Assembly: GCF_014705605.1 (NCBI RefSeq)
Contig: NZ_JACXIZ010000028.1
Location: 1-64,000 of the forward strand
Length of the DNA stretch: 64,000 bases
Direction of reading: 5' to 3'
Origin: Paenibacillus sabuli
GTDB lineage: Bacteria; Bacillota; Bacilli; Paenibacillales; Paenibacillaceae
Below are positions 17,116-26,133 of this stretch, piece by piece; position 1 is the first letter of the stretch; each line of letters begins with the position of its first letter. Below the pieces are notes generated by a model. It had not been told where the DNA came from. It made no database searches and saw only the letters and a list, made by a program, of their open reading frames with translations. The translations under genes and the position numbers were made by a program.

Positions 17116-17209
17116 TTCGCTAAAATAATTGATTGTAAAGTTTTATGGTCGACTTTGGATCGGCCGCGATTTTTTTGGCTAATGTACGGAGGGAGATGAC
17201 AAGGGTGAC

Positions 17210-17650
17210 ATGCCTTATCATGAGCAGTCGCATGAAATTCATACGTTGTTCAAGAGCTTAATGAAAAAAGTCGGCGACGCGTGGAATCGCGACAACGATA
17301 CCGGCTTGTCTGTCACGCACTATCGCATGCTGCATGCGCTGGTCCAGAAAGGAAAGCAAAAGGTTGCCGAGCTGGCCGAATGCCTGCAGGTCACGCCCGG
17401 CGCAGTCACCGGTCTGGCGGATAAGCTGATCGAGCGCGGCTACGTCGTGCGCAATCGCGATCAGGACGACCGCCGCGTTGTCTATCTGGCGGTGACCCCG
17501 CAAGGCCGAACGCTGAAGGATGCGATGGAGGAGAAGCATCAGGCATTGTACGGACGGCTTTTCGAGCAGCTGCCGGAGACCGACATCGCGCATCTCAAGC
17601 GGATTTTTGGGCAAATGATTGACGCTGTAAATCGGATAGAAAAGGAGTAG
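17210..17650 (+). CDS. MarR-family transcriptional regulator
   Basis: 146 residues with the winged helix-turn-helix core of the family: LSVTHYRMLHALVQKG, then VAELAECLQVTPGAVTGLADKLIERGYV and the wing NRDQDDRRVVYLAVTPQG. Members are dimeric repressors released by phenolic or drug-like ligands. The gene starts at ATG 17210 after an AAGGG and a stronger GGAGGG farther up. It ends immediately before an MFS exporter, the classic repressor-pump pair, and has a candidate self-operator upstream. Confidence 0.9.
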   Translation: MPYHEQSHEIHTLFKSLMKKVGDAWNRDNDTGLSVTHYRMLHALVQKGKQKVAELAECLQVTPGAVTGLADKLIERGYVVRNRDQDDRRVVYLAVTPQGRTLKDAMEEKHQALYGRLFEQLPETDIAHLKRIFGQMIDAVNRIEKE

Positions 17651-17656
17651 ATTTTC

Positions 17657-19297
17657 ATCGAACACTTAGCGCAACGCCAAAAGGTATTGATTATGGTCGC
17701 GATCATGTCGGCCATGTTTTTTGCAGCCATTAACCAGACGATCGTCAGCACGGCGATGCCGCGCATCGCCGCCTTGCTCAACGGCATGGATCACTATGCA
17801 TGGGTCATCACGATCTACATGCTGACCTCGACGATCGCCACGATTCTCGTCGGCAAGCTGTCGGACATCTACGGACGCAAGCCGTTCCTGCTGTCGGGCA
17901 TCATCTTGTTCATGGCCGGCGCGCTGCTCTGCGGCACCTCAGGCACGATTACGCAGATGATTATCTATCGCGGCATCCAGGGACTGGGCGGCGGCATCAT
18001 CATGGCCAGTGCCGTGACCGCCGTGGGCGACTTGTTCCCCCCGCGCGAGCGGGCCAAGTGGACCGGCATGCTGATGGCCACCTTCGGCGTATCGAGCGTG
18101 CTCGGACCGACGCTCGGCGGCTGGATGGTCGACCACATGAATTGGGAGTGGCTGTTCTGGATCTTCCTGCCGCTCGGCTTCGTCTCTTTTGCCCTGATTG
18201 CCAAGCTGTTCCCGAAGGCGGAGCGCAGAGTCGGCGAACGCGTCGATTACTGGGGCTCGCTGTTCCTGACCCTGGCCATCGTGCCGCTGCTGCTTGGCTT
18301 CACGTGGGCCGGCTCCGAGTATGAATGGCTCTCGCCGCAAATTCTCGGGCTGTTCGGCGGCGCGCTGATCAGCGTCATCATCTTTATCTTCGTCGAGCGC
18401 AAGGTGGCGAACCCGGTCATGCCGCTGTCGCTGTTCCGCAACAGCATCGTCACCATCTCCAATCTGGCGGGCTTCCTGATGGGGGCCGGCATGCTGGGCG
18501 CGCTGATTTACCTGCCGTTCTTCGTGCAGGGCGTCGAGGGCGTATCGCCGACGTACTCCGGCTACGTGACGATGCCGATGTCGATCAGCATGATCGTGCT
18601 CAGCGCCCTGACAGGCCGCTGGATGACCAAGACGGGCAAGTACAAGCGCTTCGCCATCCTCGGCATGCTGATCATGATGATCGGCATGGTCATGATGGCC
18701 TTCATGGATAACATTCCGTTCGCGATTGCGAGCATGATCGTTTTCGGGCTCGGCCTCGGCTTCGGCATGCCGGTCTTCACGCTGGCAGCCCAGAATGCCG
18801 TGCCGTCCTCGGAGCTCGGCGTCGTCACGGCCGCGTCGCAGCTGTTCCGCAACATGGGCAGCACGATCGGCATCGCCGTCATGGGCTCGGTCATGACCTC
18901 GCGTCTCACCGCCAATCTGACGGAGGCGGCGGCCAGCAGCGGCATCGATCCATCGGCCGTCGATCCGGCCGCAGCCGAGCAGCTGGCGCCGTTCATGAAT
19001 CCTCAGCTGCTGCTCAACAAGCCGGAGCTGGAGCAGCTCCAGGCCGCCGTGCCGGAGCAATTGCAGTCGGTCGTCACACAGATGATCGCGATGCTGCGGG
19101 GCGCGCTCAGCGATGCGCTGACGACGGTGTTCCTGGCCGGTACGGGTCTGCTCGCCGTGGCCTTCGTGCTGGTGCTCTTCCTCAAGGAGATCCCGCTGCG
19201 CATGGCGCAGACGCCCGCGCCTGCTCCGGCAGGTGCGGAGCAGGGCGCCGGCGAGCAGGAGGCTGTCGCCTCGCGTCCGTCGCTGGGCGAGGCATAA
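17657..19297 (+). CDS. DHA2-type (14-helix) MFS drug exporter, probable non-AUG start
   Basis: An EmrB/QacA-type proton antiporter with motif A in the first cytoplasmic loop (GKLSDIYGRKPF) and motif C (GVSSVLGPTLGGWMVDH). Fourteen hydrophobic segments are visible, with a C-terminal Ala/Pro/Gly tail. Homology-like sequence begins before the first TTG (17687): the codons after the MarR stop read IFIEHLAQRQKVLIM, a typical start region of this family. AAAGGAG at 17641-17647 is correctly spaced for an ATC codon at 17657, giving 546 residues; TTG 17687 would give 536 but has no good ribosome binding site. The pump is co-transcribed with its MarR regulator and is likely to export an antimicrobial or phenolic compound. 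Confidence 0.85.
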   Translation: MEHLAQRQKVLIMVAIMSAMFFAAINQTIVSTAMPRIAALLNGMDHYAWVITIYMLTSTIATILVGKLSDIYGRKPFLLSGIILFMAGALLCGTSGTITQMIIYRGIQGLGGGIIMASAVTAVGDLFPPRERAKWTGMLMATFGVSSVLGPTLGGWMVDHMNWEWLFWIFLPLGFVSFALIAKLFPKAERRVGERVDYWGSLFLTLAIVPLLLGFTWAGSEYEWLSPQILGLFGGALISVIIFIFVERKVANPVMPLSLFRNSIVTISNLAGFLMGAGMLGALIYLPFFVQGVEGVSPTYSGYVTMPMSISMIVLSALTGRWMTKTGKYKRFAILGMLIMMIGMVMMAFMDNIPFAIASMIVFGLGLGFGMPVFTLAAQNAVPSSELGVVTAASQLFRNMGSTIGIAVMGSVMTSRLTANLTEAAASSGIDPSAVDPAAAEQLAPFMNPQLLLNKPELEQLQAAVPEQLQSVVTQMIAMLRGALSDALTTVFLAGTGLLAVAFVLVLFLKEIPLRMAQTPAPAPAGAEQGAGEQEAVASRPSLGEA

Positions 19298-19333
19298 GCC
19301 ACCGGCGACTTGAGATAAGACCAATTCTTTTTC

Positions 19334-19372
19334 GGCTGCTGCGGACCTTGATGTTCGCAGCAGCCTTTTTTT
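19334..19372 (+). terminator. Rho-independent terminator after the MFS gene
   Basis: GGCTGCTGCG pairs with CGCAGCAGCC around a 12-base loop, followed by seven T residues at 19366-19372. Confidence 0.9.
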
Positions 19373-19375
19373 GCA

Positions 19376-19422
19376 GCCGTTTCGCCTTGAAAACATAGCC
19401 GGCCCGACAAGTACAGGCCTTT
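19376..19422. repeat. Right-half copy of the palindromic repeat family
   Basis: GCCGTTTCGCCTTGAAAACATAGCC and the following bases through AGGCCTTT match the right arm and spacer of the 95-bp tandem unit at 48501. The copy sits between the MFS terminator and the stop codon of the pucR-like gene and lacks the left arm. Confidence 0.65.
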
Positions 19423-19424
19423 GA

Positions 19425-21077
19425 TCATTGTGCGCCCCCAAGCGGCGGCCGGCTGGCATATTCGTGCGCATGGACGGCCAATTCAATGGCCGAACGCTTG
19501 GGCGGCAGCAGGAAGTCCTCGCCGAGCAGTTCCTTCAGCTTGTCGATTCGGTGGTAGAGCGTCTGTCGCACGACGAACAGCGCTTTGGCGGTTTCGTTTT
19601 TGGCGCCGGACAGCTCCAGCAGCGTGCGCAGCGTAGCGTAGAGCTGACCGCCGTGCTCGCGGTCGTGGTCGAGCACGGGTGTCACGTAATCCCGGCAGAA
19701 GGTCTGGAAGACCGGATTGCGCTGCAACTGATGCACCATTCGATAGATGTGAAGGTCGCGGTACAGCGGACTGTCGACAACCCCGCTGGCATGGCGGATA
19801 TCGAGCGACCTGAGCGCCGCTTCGTAGCTGGCAGGCAGCGACTCCGGCGCGGTGAAGGACGGTCCCACGGCGTACAATGGGCCGTACAGCGGAGCGGGAC
19901 TGGCGGCGTCGAGCGCGCGGAGCTCGTCCATCAGCCGGCGTGCGTCGTCTGCGGAATCCGGCGTCTGGCGCCGCGCGAGTACGACGTAGACGATGCGGCC
20001 TTCCCGCCATTCCGGCAGCAGCGTGTACCCGTGCTTGTCGAATAGGCGGCGCGCCATCAGCTGGCGCTGCAAGGCGCTGCTCTCGAAGTCCGGCAGATCG
20101 GCAGCGGCGCTCTGTGGTTCAATTACGATGACCGTCTTGACGCAGTCGGGCCGATAGCCGGGCAGCAGCGCGGCCTGCTCGGCCAGATCGCGCGCACCGA
20201 TCGTTCCCTTCAGCCAGGCGCCGACCCATTGGTGCTCGGACAGCTTGCGCTTCTCCTCGTTGTAGAGCGTGCGCAGCAGCTCGTGCGCGACCGCGGACGC
20301 GCAGCGCTCCAGCGCCTGCTGCTCGAAGGCGCCGAGCGGCCGATCGGCGTCCGCCAGCAGCGCCAGTTGAGCGAATTGGCGGTCCATGACGGCGATCGTC
20401 CGGCAGATGACCTGGTCGGTGCGGACATCGGCCTGCGCGGCCGTATCGTGCTGCCCATCAAAAGCGCGTGCGGCCAGCGCCGCAGCCCGCGTCCGCCCGG
20501 GAACCGGCGGCGCGCAGTACGGCTGTGCGCCGACGTCGTCGCTGCGACGATAGACGACCTGGGCCCGCACGGTGCGCTGGAGCTCGCCGAGCAGCGCGGC
20601 CATGCCTTTGCCGGAGAGGGCGAGGCTGTCGAGCCGCTGGCCGAACTGCGACAGCTCGGCGTTCATCTGATACTGCGCATTGATCAGGTGCGTGTGCAAC
20701 TCGCGCGTGATGTCGATGTATCGCACTTCATGGTAAAAGAATATGAGCGGAAAATCAGCGTCCATCGCCATGCGCTTCATGCGCTCCAGCGGCTTCTTGG
20801 TATACGTCCCCAATTCGACGCATAGTCCCGCCGCCTCGCAGCGAATCAGCTGCTGCAAAAAGGAAGCGCTCTTCTCCTCGTCGTCCTGCCAGCCGATCCC
20901 CGTACATAGAATCAGCTCCTGGCCGCTCAGCAAATGGCCGACCTCGGTGACCTCCATCACGTGCACCCACTTGACGATACGCTCCAGCGCCTTGTCGTTG
21001 GCGAATATGACAGCCCCTTGAAAGATCGGCCTTCTTACAATGTCCTGCACCGTTAACGTTGAAGTCTGCATGATCAT
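19425..21077 (-). CDS. PucR-family transcriptional regulator
   Basis: 550 residues. The N-terminus (about 1-130) is the PucR/purine-catabolism domain (VQDIVRRPIFQGAVIFA, VGHLLSGQELILCTGIGW). A GGDEF-like middle follows. The C-terminus is the PucR helix-turn-helix of the CdaR type (YATLRTLLELSGAKNETAKALFVVRQTLYHRIDKLKELLG). Proteins of this group sense purine-degradation or other small metabolites and regulate adjacent catabolic genes. It is divergent from the carbamoylase/ABC/nucleoside-hydrolase cluster and is its likely regulator. ATG 21077 and ATG 21071 are both possible starts; the second is better spaced from AAGGA. Confidence 0.88.
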   Translation of the reverse strand: MIMQTSTLTVQDIVRRPIFQGAVIFANDKALERIVKWVHVMEVTEVGHLLSGQELILCTGIGWQDDEEKSASFLQQLIRCEAAGLCVELGTYTKKPLERMKRMAMDADFPLIFFYHEVRYIDITRELHTHLINAQYQMNAELSQFGQRLDSLALSGKGMAALLGELQRTVRAQVVYRRSDDVGAQPYCAPPVPGRTRAAALAARAFDGQHDTAAQADVRTDQVICRTIAVMDRQFAQLALLADADRPLGAFEQQALERCASAVAHELLRTLYNEEKRKLSEHQWVGAWLKGTIGARDLAEQAALLPGYRPDCVKTVIVIEPQSAAADLPDFESSALQRQLMARRLFDKHGYTLLPEWREGRIVYVVLARRQTPDSADDARRLMDELRALDAASPAPLYGPLYAVGPSFTAPESLPASYEAALRSLDIRHASGVVDSPLYRDLHIYRMVHQLQRNPVFQTFCRDYVTPVLDHDREHGGQLYATLRTLLELSGAKNETAKALFVVRQTLYHRIDKLKELLGEDFLLPPKRSAIELAVHAHEYASRPPLGGAQ

Positions 21078-21176
21078 CGCTTCCTTCTTCTAGGATGTCA
21101 AAGTTATTTTTTGTTTCGCAATGTGAGATTATCGTACACCAAAATATAAAATATTGAAAGAGTGGTTCGTTGCCAG

Positions 21177-21191
21177 TGGACAATCTGTCCA
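21177..21191. promoter_or_regulatory. Inverted repeat in the pucR/catabolic intergenic region
   Basis: TGGACA and TGTCCA are perfect inverted arms separated by three bases. They lie roughly midway between the divergent pucR-like gene and the carbamoylase gene, where a shared operator would be expected. The rest of this 293-base gap shows no gene. Confidence 0.35.
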
Positions 21192-21370
21192 TACTAGGCC
21201 GATCCGGCGCTGCGCCGCTTCGGGGCCGCCTCGGCAGCGATCATGTAAGCCATTACGAGGCCTGCGAGTCGACCGCCGCACGTTGCGAGATGTGACAGGT
21301 TGTCTAATGCCGAAGCTGCGCCATGCCCGTATACTCAGCCTCATACCTGAGAGCAAACGGAGGGGCGACG

Positions 21371-22621
21371 ATGCAGCAAAGGACGATAAACGGAGGGCGT
21401 GTCTACGCCCGCATCATGGAGCTCGCCGAGCTGGGCAAGCTGGGGGACACCGGCGTCTGTCGTCTGGCGCTGAGCGAAGAAGACCGCGCGGCGGTGCAAC
21501 TGGTGAAGGGATGGATGGAGCAGGCCGGCATGACGGCCGCAATCGACGCCTTCGGCAACCTGATCGGACGTCTGCCGGGAGCGGACCCCGAGGCGCCGGC
21601 GGTCATGCTCGGCTCGCATATCGATACGCAGCCTTACGCCGGGCGCTTCGACGGCATCGTCGGCGTCGTCGGCGCGATCGAGGCGGTGCAGACGATGCGC
21701 GAGCAAGGCATTCGGCCGGCGGTGCCGATCGAGGTCGCGGCTTTTTGCGACGAGGAGGGCACCCGCTTCAATAAGGGGCTGTTCGGCTCGCGGGGACTGG
21801 TCGGCATGCTGGAGGAAGGCGAGCTCGAGCGCACCGACCGGGACGGCGTGACGCGCCGCGAGGCGCTGCTGGCGTTCGGCGGCGACCCGGCGAGGTTCGC
21901 CGAATCGCGTTACCCGCCCGGGCGGCTCGGCGCGTACCTGGAGCTGCACATCGAGCAAGGCCCGGTGCTGGAGGCGCTGGACTGTCCGGCCGGCATTGTG
22001 ACCGGCATCTCGGGCCCGCTGTGGCTCACCGTCGAGCTGCAGGGCTATGCCGGACATGCCGGCTCGGTGCCGATGCACATGCGCCGGGACGCGCTGGCCG
22101 GCGCGGCGCGCATCGTCACCGTGCTGCACAGCCTCGCCGCCCGCGACAAGACGACGCCGTCGGTGGCGACGGTCGGCTCGCTGAATGTGTTCCCCGACTC
22201 GCGCAATATCATTCCCGAGAAGGTGCGCTTCACCGTCGATCTGCGCGACATCGACCTGGCTCGCAGGCAAGCGATGGAGCGGGAGCTGTACGACAGCATC
22301 GACAGCATCTGCAAGGAGCATGGCCTGACCTATACGATCCGCGAGGATACGAACAGCGAGCCGCGCTATTGTGATCCGGCGATCATGTCGGCGATCGCGG
22401 AGTCGGTCGAGGAGCTCGGCGGCAGCGTGCCGCAGCTGATGAGCGGGCCGTTCCACGACGCGCTGGCGATGTCGCATTATTGCCGCTACGGCATGATCTT
22501 CGTCCGCTGCAAGGGCGGCATCAGCCACAATCCGCAGGAATTCGCCAGCGAAGAAGACGTGGCCTACGGCACGGAGCTGCTGTACAGGACAGCGCTCAAA
22601 TTGTGCGAACAGCAGGCCTGA
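21371..22621 (+). CDS. M20-family amidohydrolase (N-carbamoyl-amino acid / beta-ureidopropionase / allantoate type)
   Basis: 416 residues; ATG 21371 is chosen because GGAGGGG lies just upstream. The binuclear metal ligands of the family are visible: His83 and Asp94 in SHIDTQPYAGRFDG, the Glu pair at 128-129 in CDEEG, His193 in LHIEQGPVLE, and a late His in ISHNPQE. The lid domain contains GYAGHAGSVPM. The family hydrolyses N-carbamoyl or ureido compounds to the amine, CO2 and ammonia; SHxDTQP is often seen in beta-ureidopropionase-like members. The beta-alanine aminotransferase and malonate-semialdehyde dehydrogenase downstream favour N-carbamoyl-beta-alanine, while the PucR neighbour favours an allantoate-like substrate. 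The exact substrate is undecided. Confidence 0.85.
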   Translation: MQQRTINGGRVYARIMELAELGKLGDTGVCRLALSEEDRAAVQLVKGWMEQAGMTAAIDAFGNLIGRLPGADPEAPAVMLGSHIDTQPYAGRFDGIVGVVGAIEAVQTMREQGIRPAVPIEVAAFCDEEGTRFNKGLFGSRGLVGMLEEGELERTDRDGVTRREALLAFGGDPARFAESRYPPGRLGAYLELHIEQGPVLEALDCPAGIVTGISGPLWLTVELQGYAGHAGSVPMHMRRDALAGAARIVTVLHSLAARDKTTPSVATVGSLNVFPDSRNIIPEKVRFTVDLRDIDLARRQAMERELYDSIDSICKEHGLTYTIREDTNSEPRYCDPAIMSAIAESVEELGGSVPQLMSGPFHDALAMSHYCRYGMIFVRCKGGISHNPQEFASEEDVAYGTELLYRTALKLCEQQA

Positions 22622-22685
22622 TGAGCGGTGACCGGCGCCGCGAGGCGCTTGGCATAAATGAACCATATCCGAGGAGGGACCAGGG

Positions 22686-24122
22686 ATGTTGGAAGAGCGT
22701 AATGGGGCAAGCCAAACGGCAGGGGGCAAGAAAGCGGTTCGCAAGAAGGCGGCACTCGCGGCAATGGTAACGGCTGCGATGCTGCTGCTCGCCGCTTGCG
22801 GCGGCAACAATGACGGCACAAGCGGCGGCAACAGCGACGATGCCGGCGGCGCGAATAACACTGCGGGCAACGGGGAGTCGACGGCAGTCGAAGGATCGGT
22901 CGAGCTGAAGGTATTCGGCGGCTCGGCGAGCGATGCGCTGGGCGCGCGCGCCGATAATCAGAAGGAGATTGAGCAGACGGTACTGGACGGCTTCATCGCC
23001 GAGAATCCGGAGGTCAAGTCGGTGACCTGGGACGCGCAGGGACCGGTCGCCGATCAGGTGACGCGGATGATGACGGCCAATCTGGGCGGCGAATACATGG
23101 ACATGGTCGCCTGCGCGGCCAATCCGACCAATACGACCTTCATCGACAAAGGCATCCTCAAGGACATCACGGCCGACATCGAACCGTTCAAGGACCGCAT
23201 CGATCCGTCGGCGCTGAACGCCTACTCGCGCGACGGCAAGGTGTACGGCATCCCGATCGCGACGATGTCGACCTCGACCTTCTACTACAACAAGGATCTG
23301 TTCGCCGAGCTCGGACTCGAAGTGCCGACGACGTACGAGGAGCTGCTGACCGTCTCCGAGGCTGTCAAGGAAGCGGGTCATATGGCGGTCATTCATCAGG
23401 GAAAAAACGCCTGGTACTGGCCGATGTGGCTCATGGAGACACTGGCGCAGACGTCGGGCGACTCCGTCGGCAAGACCGAGTCCAACCTGAGCGGCGAGAC
23501 GAAATTCACCGACGAAGCCGATGTCGAGGCGCTGCGCCTGGTCGGTCAGTTCGTCGAAGACGGCATCATTGACGGCAATACGCTCACCGTCGACACGGAC
23601 GGCATGCGCAGCGCCTTCGCCTCACAGCAGGCGGCGATGTACTACGGCGGCACGTGGGAGCTGTCGTGGCTGCAAGACAATGTGACCGATTTCGAATACG
23701 GAGCCTTCGAATTCCCCAAGCTGCCGGATACCATCGGCGATCCGAAGCACGGCGGCGGACCGGACTACGGCATCTGCGTAAGCAGCAATATCAAGGACGA
23801 CAATCAGGAATACGCGATCAAGCTAATGGAATATCTGACGCGTCCCGAGGTCGCCGATCAGTACCTCGGCATCTACAAGCCGATCTTCGCCTCGATCGAG
23901 GGCGTGACGCTGTCGGACGAGCCGATCGCGCAGGATCTCCAGGGCCACTATGATAATACGGTTCGCTTCCTCGACTGGATCTGGCCGGTCGAAGTGAAGG
24001 ATGCGATCGCCTCGTCGCTGCAAGGCATCGCCGGCGGTATGGTGAGCGCCGAAGAGGCGGCGGCGACGATCCAGGCGGCTTATGACCAACTCGTTGCCGA
24101 CGGCTACGTCTACGGCGAATAA
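22686..24122 (+). CDS. ABC transporter substrate-binding lipoprotein
   Basis: 478 residues, ATG preceded by GGAGGGACC. A Lys-rich N-terminus, a hydrophobic segment and the lipobox LLAAC mark a lipoprotein with a Gly/Asn/Ser-rich linker. The body has the family-1 extracellular binding protein pattern, including GIPIATMSTSTFYYNKDLF, a hinge, and AAMYYGGTWELSW. It would deliver substrate to the two permeases at 25180 and 26134. No ATPase gene lies in the cluster, as is usual for CUT1-type systems that share one MsmX-like ATPase. The ligand may be a sugar, a nucleoside or the ureido compound handled by the neighbours. Confidence 0.88.
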   Translation: MLEERNGASQTAGGKKAVRKKAALAAMVTAAMLLLAACGGNNDGTSGGNSDDAGGANNTAGNGESTAVEGSVELKVFGGSASDALGARADNQKEIEQTVLDGFIAENPEVKSVTWDAQGPVADQVTRMMTANLGGEYMDMVACAANPTNTTFIDKGILKDITADIEPFKDRIDPSALNAYSRDGKVYGIPIATMSTSTFYYNKDLFAELGLEVPTTYEELLTVSEAVKEAGHMAVIHQGKNAWYWPMWLMETLAQTSGDSVGKTESNLSGETKFTDEADVEALRLVGQFVEDGIIDGNTLTVDTDGMRSAFASQQAAMYYGGTWELSWLQDNVTDFEYGAFEFPKLPDTIGDPKHGGGPDYGICVSSNIKDDNQEYAIKLMEYLTRPEVADQYLGIYKPIFASIEGVTLSDEPIAQDLQGHYDNTVRFLDWIWPVEVKDAIASSLQGIAGGMVSAEEAAATIQAAYDQLVADGYVYGE

Positions 24123-24174
24123 TTTTGGCGGGGGGGCGCATACGCGGCGCCGCCCCTTTGCCGAGAGGAGCGAT

Positions 24175-25086
24175 ATGATGACACCGAAGCAATTGTTCGA
24201 CATCGGCTATCACCTGAACACCTGGGATCTCAGCGGTCAGATGGATACGGCCTTCCAGACCTTGTCCGAGGCCGGCATCAAGTGGTACGAGCCGCTGGTC
24301 AAGGACAGCATGAGCGATGACTTCTGCCGCCGCTATATCACGCAGCGCAGCGTCGCGCTGCCGCCGCGGCACAGCGACGTGTACATGCTGGAGCGGATCG
24401 CGGCCTTCAGCAACGCCGAGCTGGATCACGATATGAAGCTGGCGGGGCTGTATGTCAACGCGGAGATGCTGCGTCCGAATCTGTGGCCGCACGAATGGGC
24501 CGTCATTCAGGCGACCGTGCGGCTCTTGCGGGCGTACGGCTCCGATCTGCTGATCATGGGCGGGGGACCGGCGGCACGCTTCCGGCCGCATGCGCCGGAG
24601 GAGTATCGCGCCTTCGCCGACAAGCTGGAGGCGATCGGCGCCTACACCGCCCGGCTCGGCATCCGCACCGTCTACCATCCGCATATGGATTGCTTCATCG
24701 AGACGCGCGAGCAGCTCGACCGGCTGATGGACATCCTGGACACGTCGCTGGTCGGCCTGTGCGTCGATCCGGCGCATCTGCTGCTCTGCGGCAGCGATCC
24801 GGTGGACATCCTGGACACGTACATCGCCCATGTCGGTCACGTGCACTTCAAGGATTGCCGCGGCGACCTGGCCGCGCTGCAGGGTGCAGACCGCTATCGC
24901 GCCTTCTGCGAGCTGGGCGACGGTCATGTCGATCTGGCGGGCATGACCCGGGTGCTGCTCAAGCACGGCTACGACAAGCTGGTCATTCTCGAGCTGGACG
25001 CCACCGACAAGCCGGCGCGCGATAGCTGTCAGGACAATGTCCGCTATGTGACGGAGACGCTCGGTCTGCAATTGAATGTGAAGTAG
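24175..25086 (+). CDS. Sugar phosphate isomerase/epimerase-like TIM-barrel protein
   Basis: 303 residues; start ATG 24175 follows GAGAGGAG. It has the xylose-isomerase-like (AP endonuclease family 2) TIM barrel seen in IolE, IolI and related enzymes. Features include YEPLVKD near the first strands, a Glu/Asp/His metal site spread over the barrel (YHPHMDCFIET, CVDPAHL, VHFKDCRGD), and a late Glu in VILELDATD. Such enzymes isomerise or dehydrate sugars and inositols using a divalent metal. It lies between the binding protein and permeases and is probably co-transcribed. The substrate cannot be named. Confidence 0.82.
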   Translation: MMTPKQLFDIGYHLNTWDLSGQMDTAFQTLSEAGIKWYEPLVKDSMSDDFCRRYITQRSVALPPRHSDVYMLERIAAFSNAELDHDMKLAGLYVNAEMLRPNLWPHEWAVIQATVRLLRAYGSDLLIMGGGPAARFRPHAPEEYRAFADKLEAIGAYTARLGIRTVYHPHMDCFIETREQLDRLMDILDTSLVGLCVDPAHLLLCGSDPVDILDTYIAHVGHVHFKDCRGDLAALQGADRYRAFCELGDGHVDLAGMTRVLLKHGYDKLVILELDATDKPARDSCQDNVRYVTETLGLQLNVK

Positions 25087-25179
25087 CCCCCTATTACCGG
25101 ATCGGCACAGCAGCCGGCGCGCCTTCCCGACTCGGGAGACGGCCGCCGCCTGTGCGGCTCCGCGACACGCGAGGTGCTT

Positions 25180-26133
25180 ATGGCAAAACAACTGGAAACG
25201 ACACGCGGCGCAGTAGGCGCCCTGCGCACCGGCAAGCGGCGCGGCGCTGCCGCGCGGCGGACGGCGGTCGAGGGCTACGCGCTCGTGCTGCCGGCGCTGC
25301 TGCTGCTCGCCGTTTTTATTCTGTATCCGATCCTCTACGGACTCTACATCAGCTTCCACAAGTGGGATGGCTTCTCGGCGATGACCTTCGTCGGCTGGCG
25401 CAACTATGTGAAGGCCTTCACCTCGGACAGCGTCTTCCATCAGGCGGCCCGGAATACCGCGCTGTATGCGGTGGCGATCACGATCGGCAAAAACGTCTTC
25501 GGGCTGCTGCTGGCGTTGCTCGTGAGCCGTAAAATCCGCGGCATCCTGTTCTTCCGCACGGCGCTGTTCGTGCCGGTCACGCTCTCTTATGTCGTCGTGG
25601 GCCTCTTGTGGGCGTGGATCTACAATCCGTCGTTCGGGCTCGTCGCCAGCGGGCTCGAGGCGCTCGGGCTGGAGAACTGGGTCTATCCGTGGCTCGGCTC
25701 CGCCAGTACGGCATTGTGGGCCGTCGTGGCGGTCGAGGTATGGAAATGGGCGGGCTTCCACATGGTGCTGTTCCTGGGCGGTCTGCAGGCGATCCCGGCC
25801 GATCTGTACGAGGCTGCGATTGTCGACGGCGCGTCGCCGTGGGCGCGATTCCGCTCCATTACGCTGCCGCTGCTGAAGCCGATTACGTTCATCAGCGTAT
25901 TCCTGGCGCTCAACGGCGGGTTCGTCCGCAACTTCGACCTGATCTACATCATGACCGGAGGCGGACCGAACCATTCGACCGAGGTGGTGCTGACGCACAT
26001 GGTGTCCGAGGCGTTCCAGCGGGGCAACCTCGGCTATTCGTCGGCGATGGGCTACCTGCTGTTCCTGACGGTTGCCGTGCTGATCCTAGTTTACGCCCGG
26101 ACGTTCAACCGCGGCGGCGAAGGAGGGAGATAG
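25180..26133 (+). CDS. ABC transporter permease (MalF-like)
   Basis: 317 residues with six membrane helices after a basic N-terminal tail. The start at ATG 25180 follows a short-spaced GAGG. The cytoplasmic EAA loop appears as DLYEAAIVDGASPWARFRSI, the contact site for the ATPase. It pairs with the MalG-like permease whose gene begins on the next base. Together with the lipoprotein at 22686 it forms a CUT1-type importer lacking its own ATPase. Confidence 0.9.
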   Translation: MAKQLETTRGAVGALRTGKRRGAAARRTAVEGYALVLPALLLLAVFILYPILYGLYISFHKWDGFSAMTFVGWRNYVKAFTSDSVFHQAARNTALYAVAITIGKNVFGLLLALLVSRKIRGILFFRTALFVPVTLSYVVVGLLWAWIYNPSFGLVASGLEALGLENWVYPWLGSASTALWAVVAVEVWKWAGFHMVLFLGGLQAIPADLYEAAIVDGASPWARFRSITLPLLKPITFISVFLALNGGFVRNFDLIYIMTGGGPNHSTEVVLTHMVSEAFQRGNLGYSSAMGYLLFLTVAVLILVYARTFNRGGEGGR

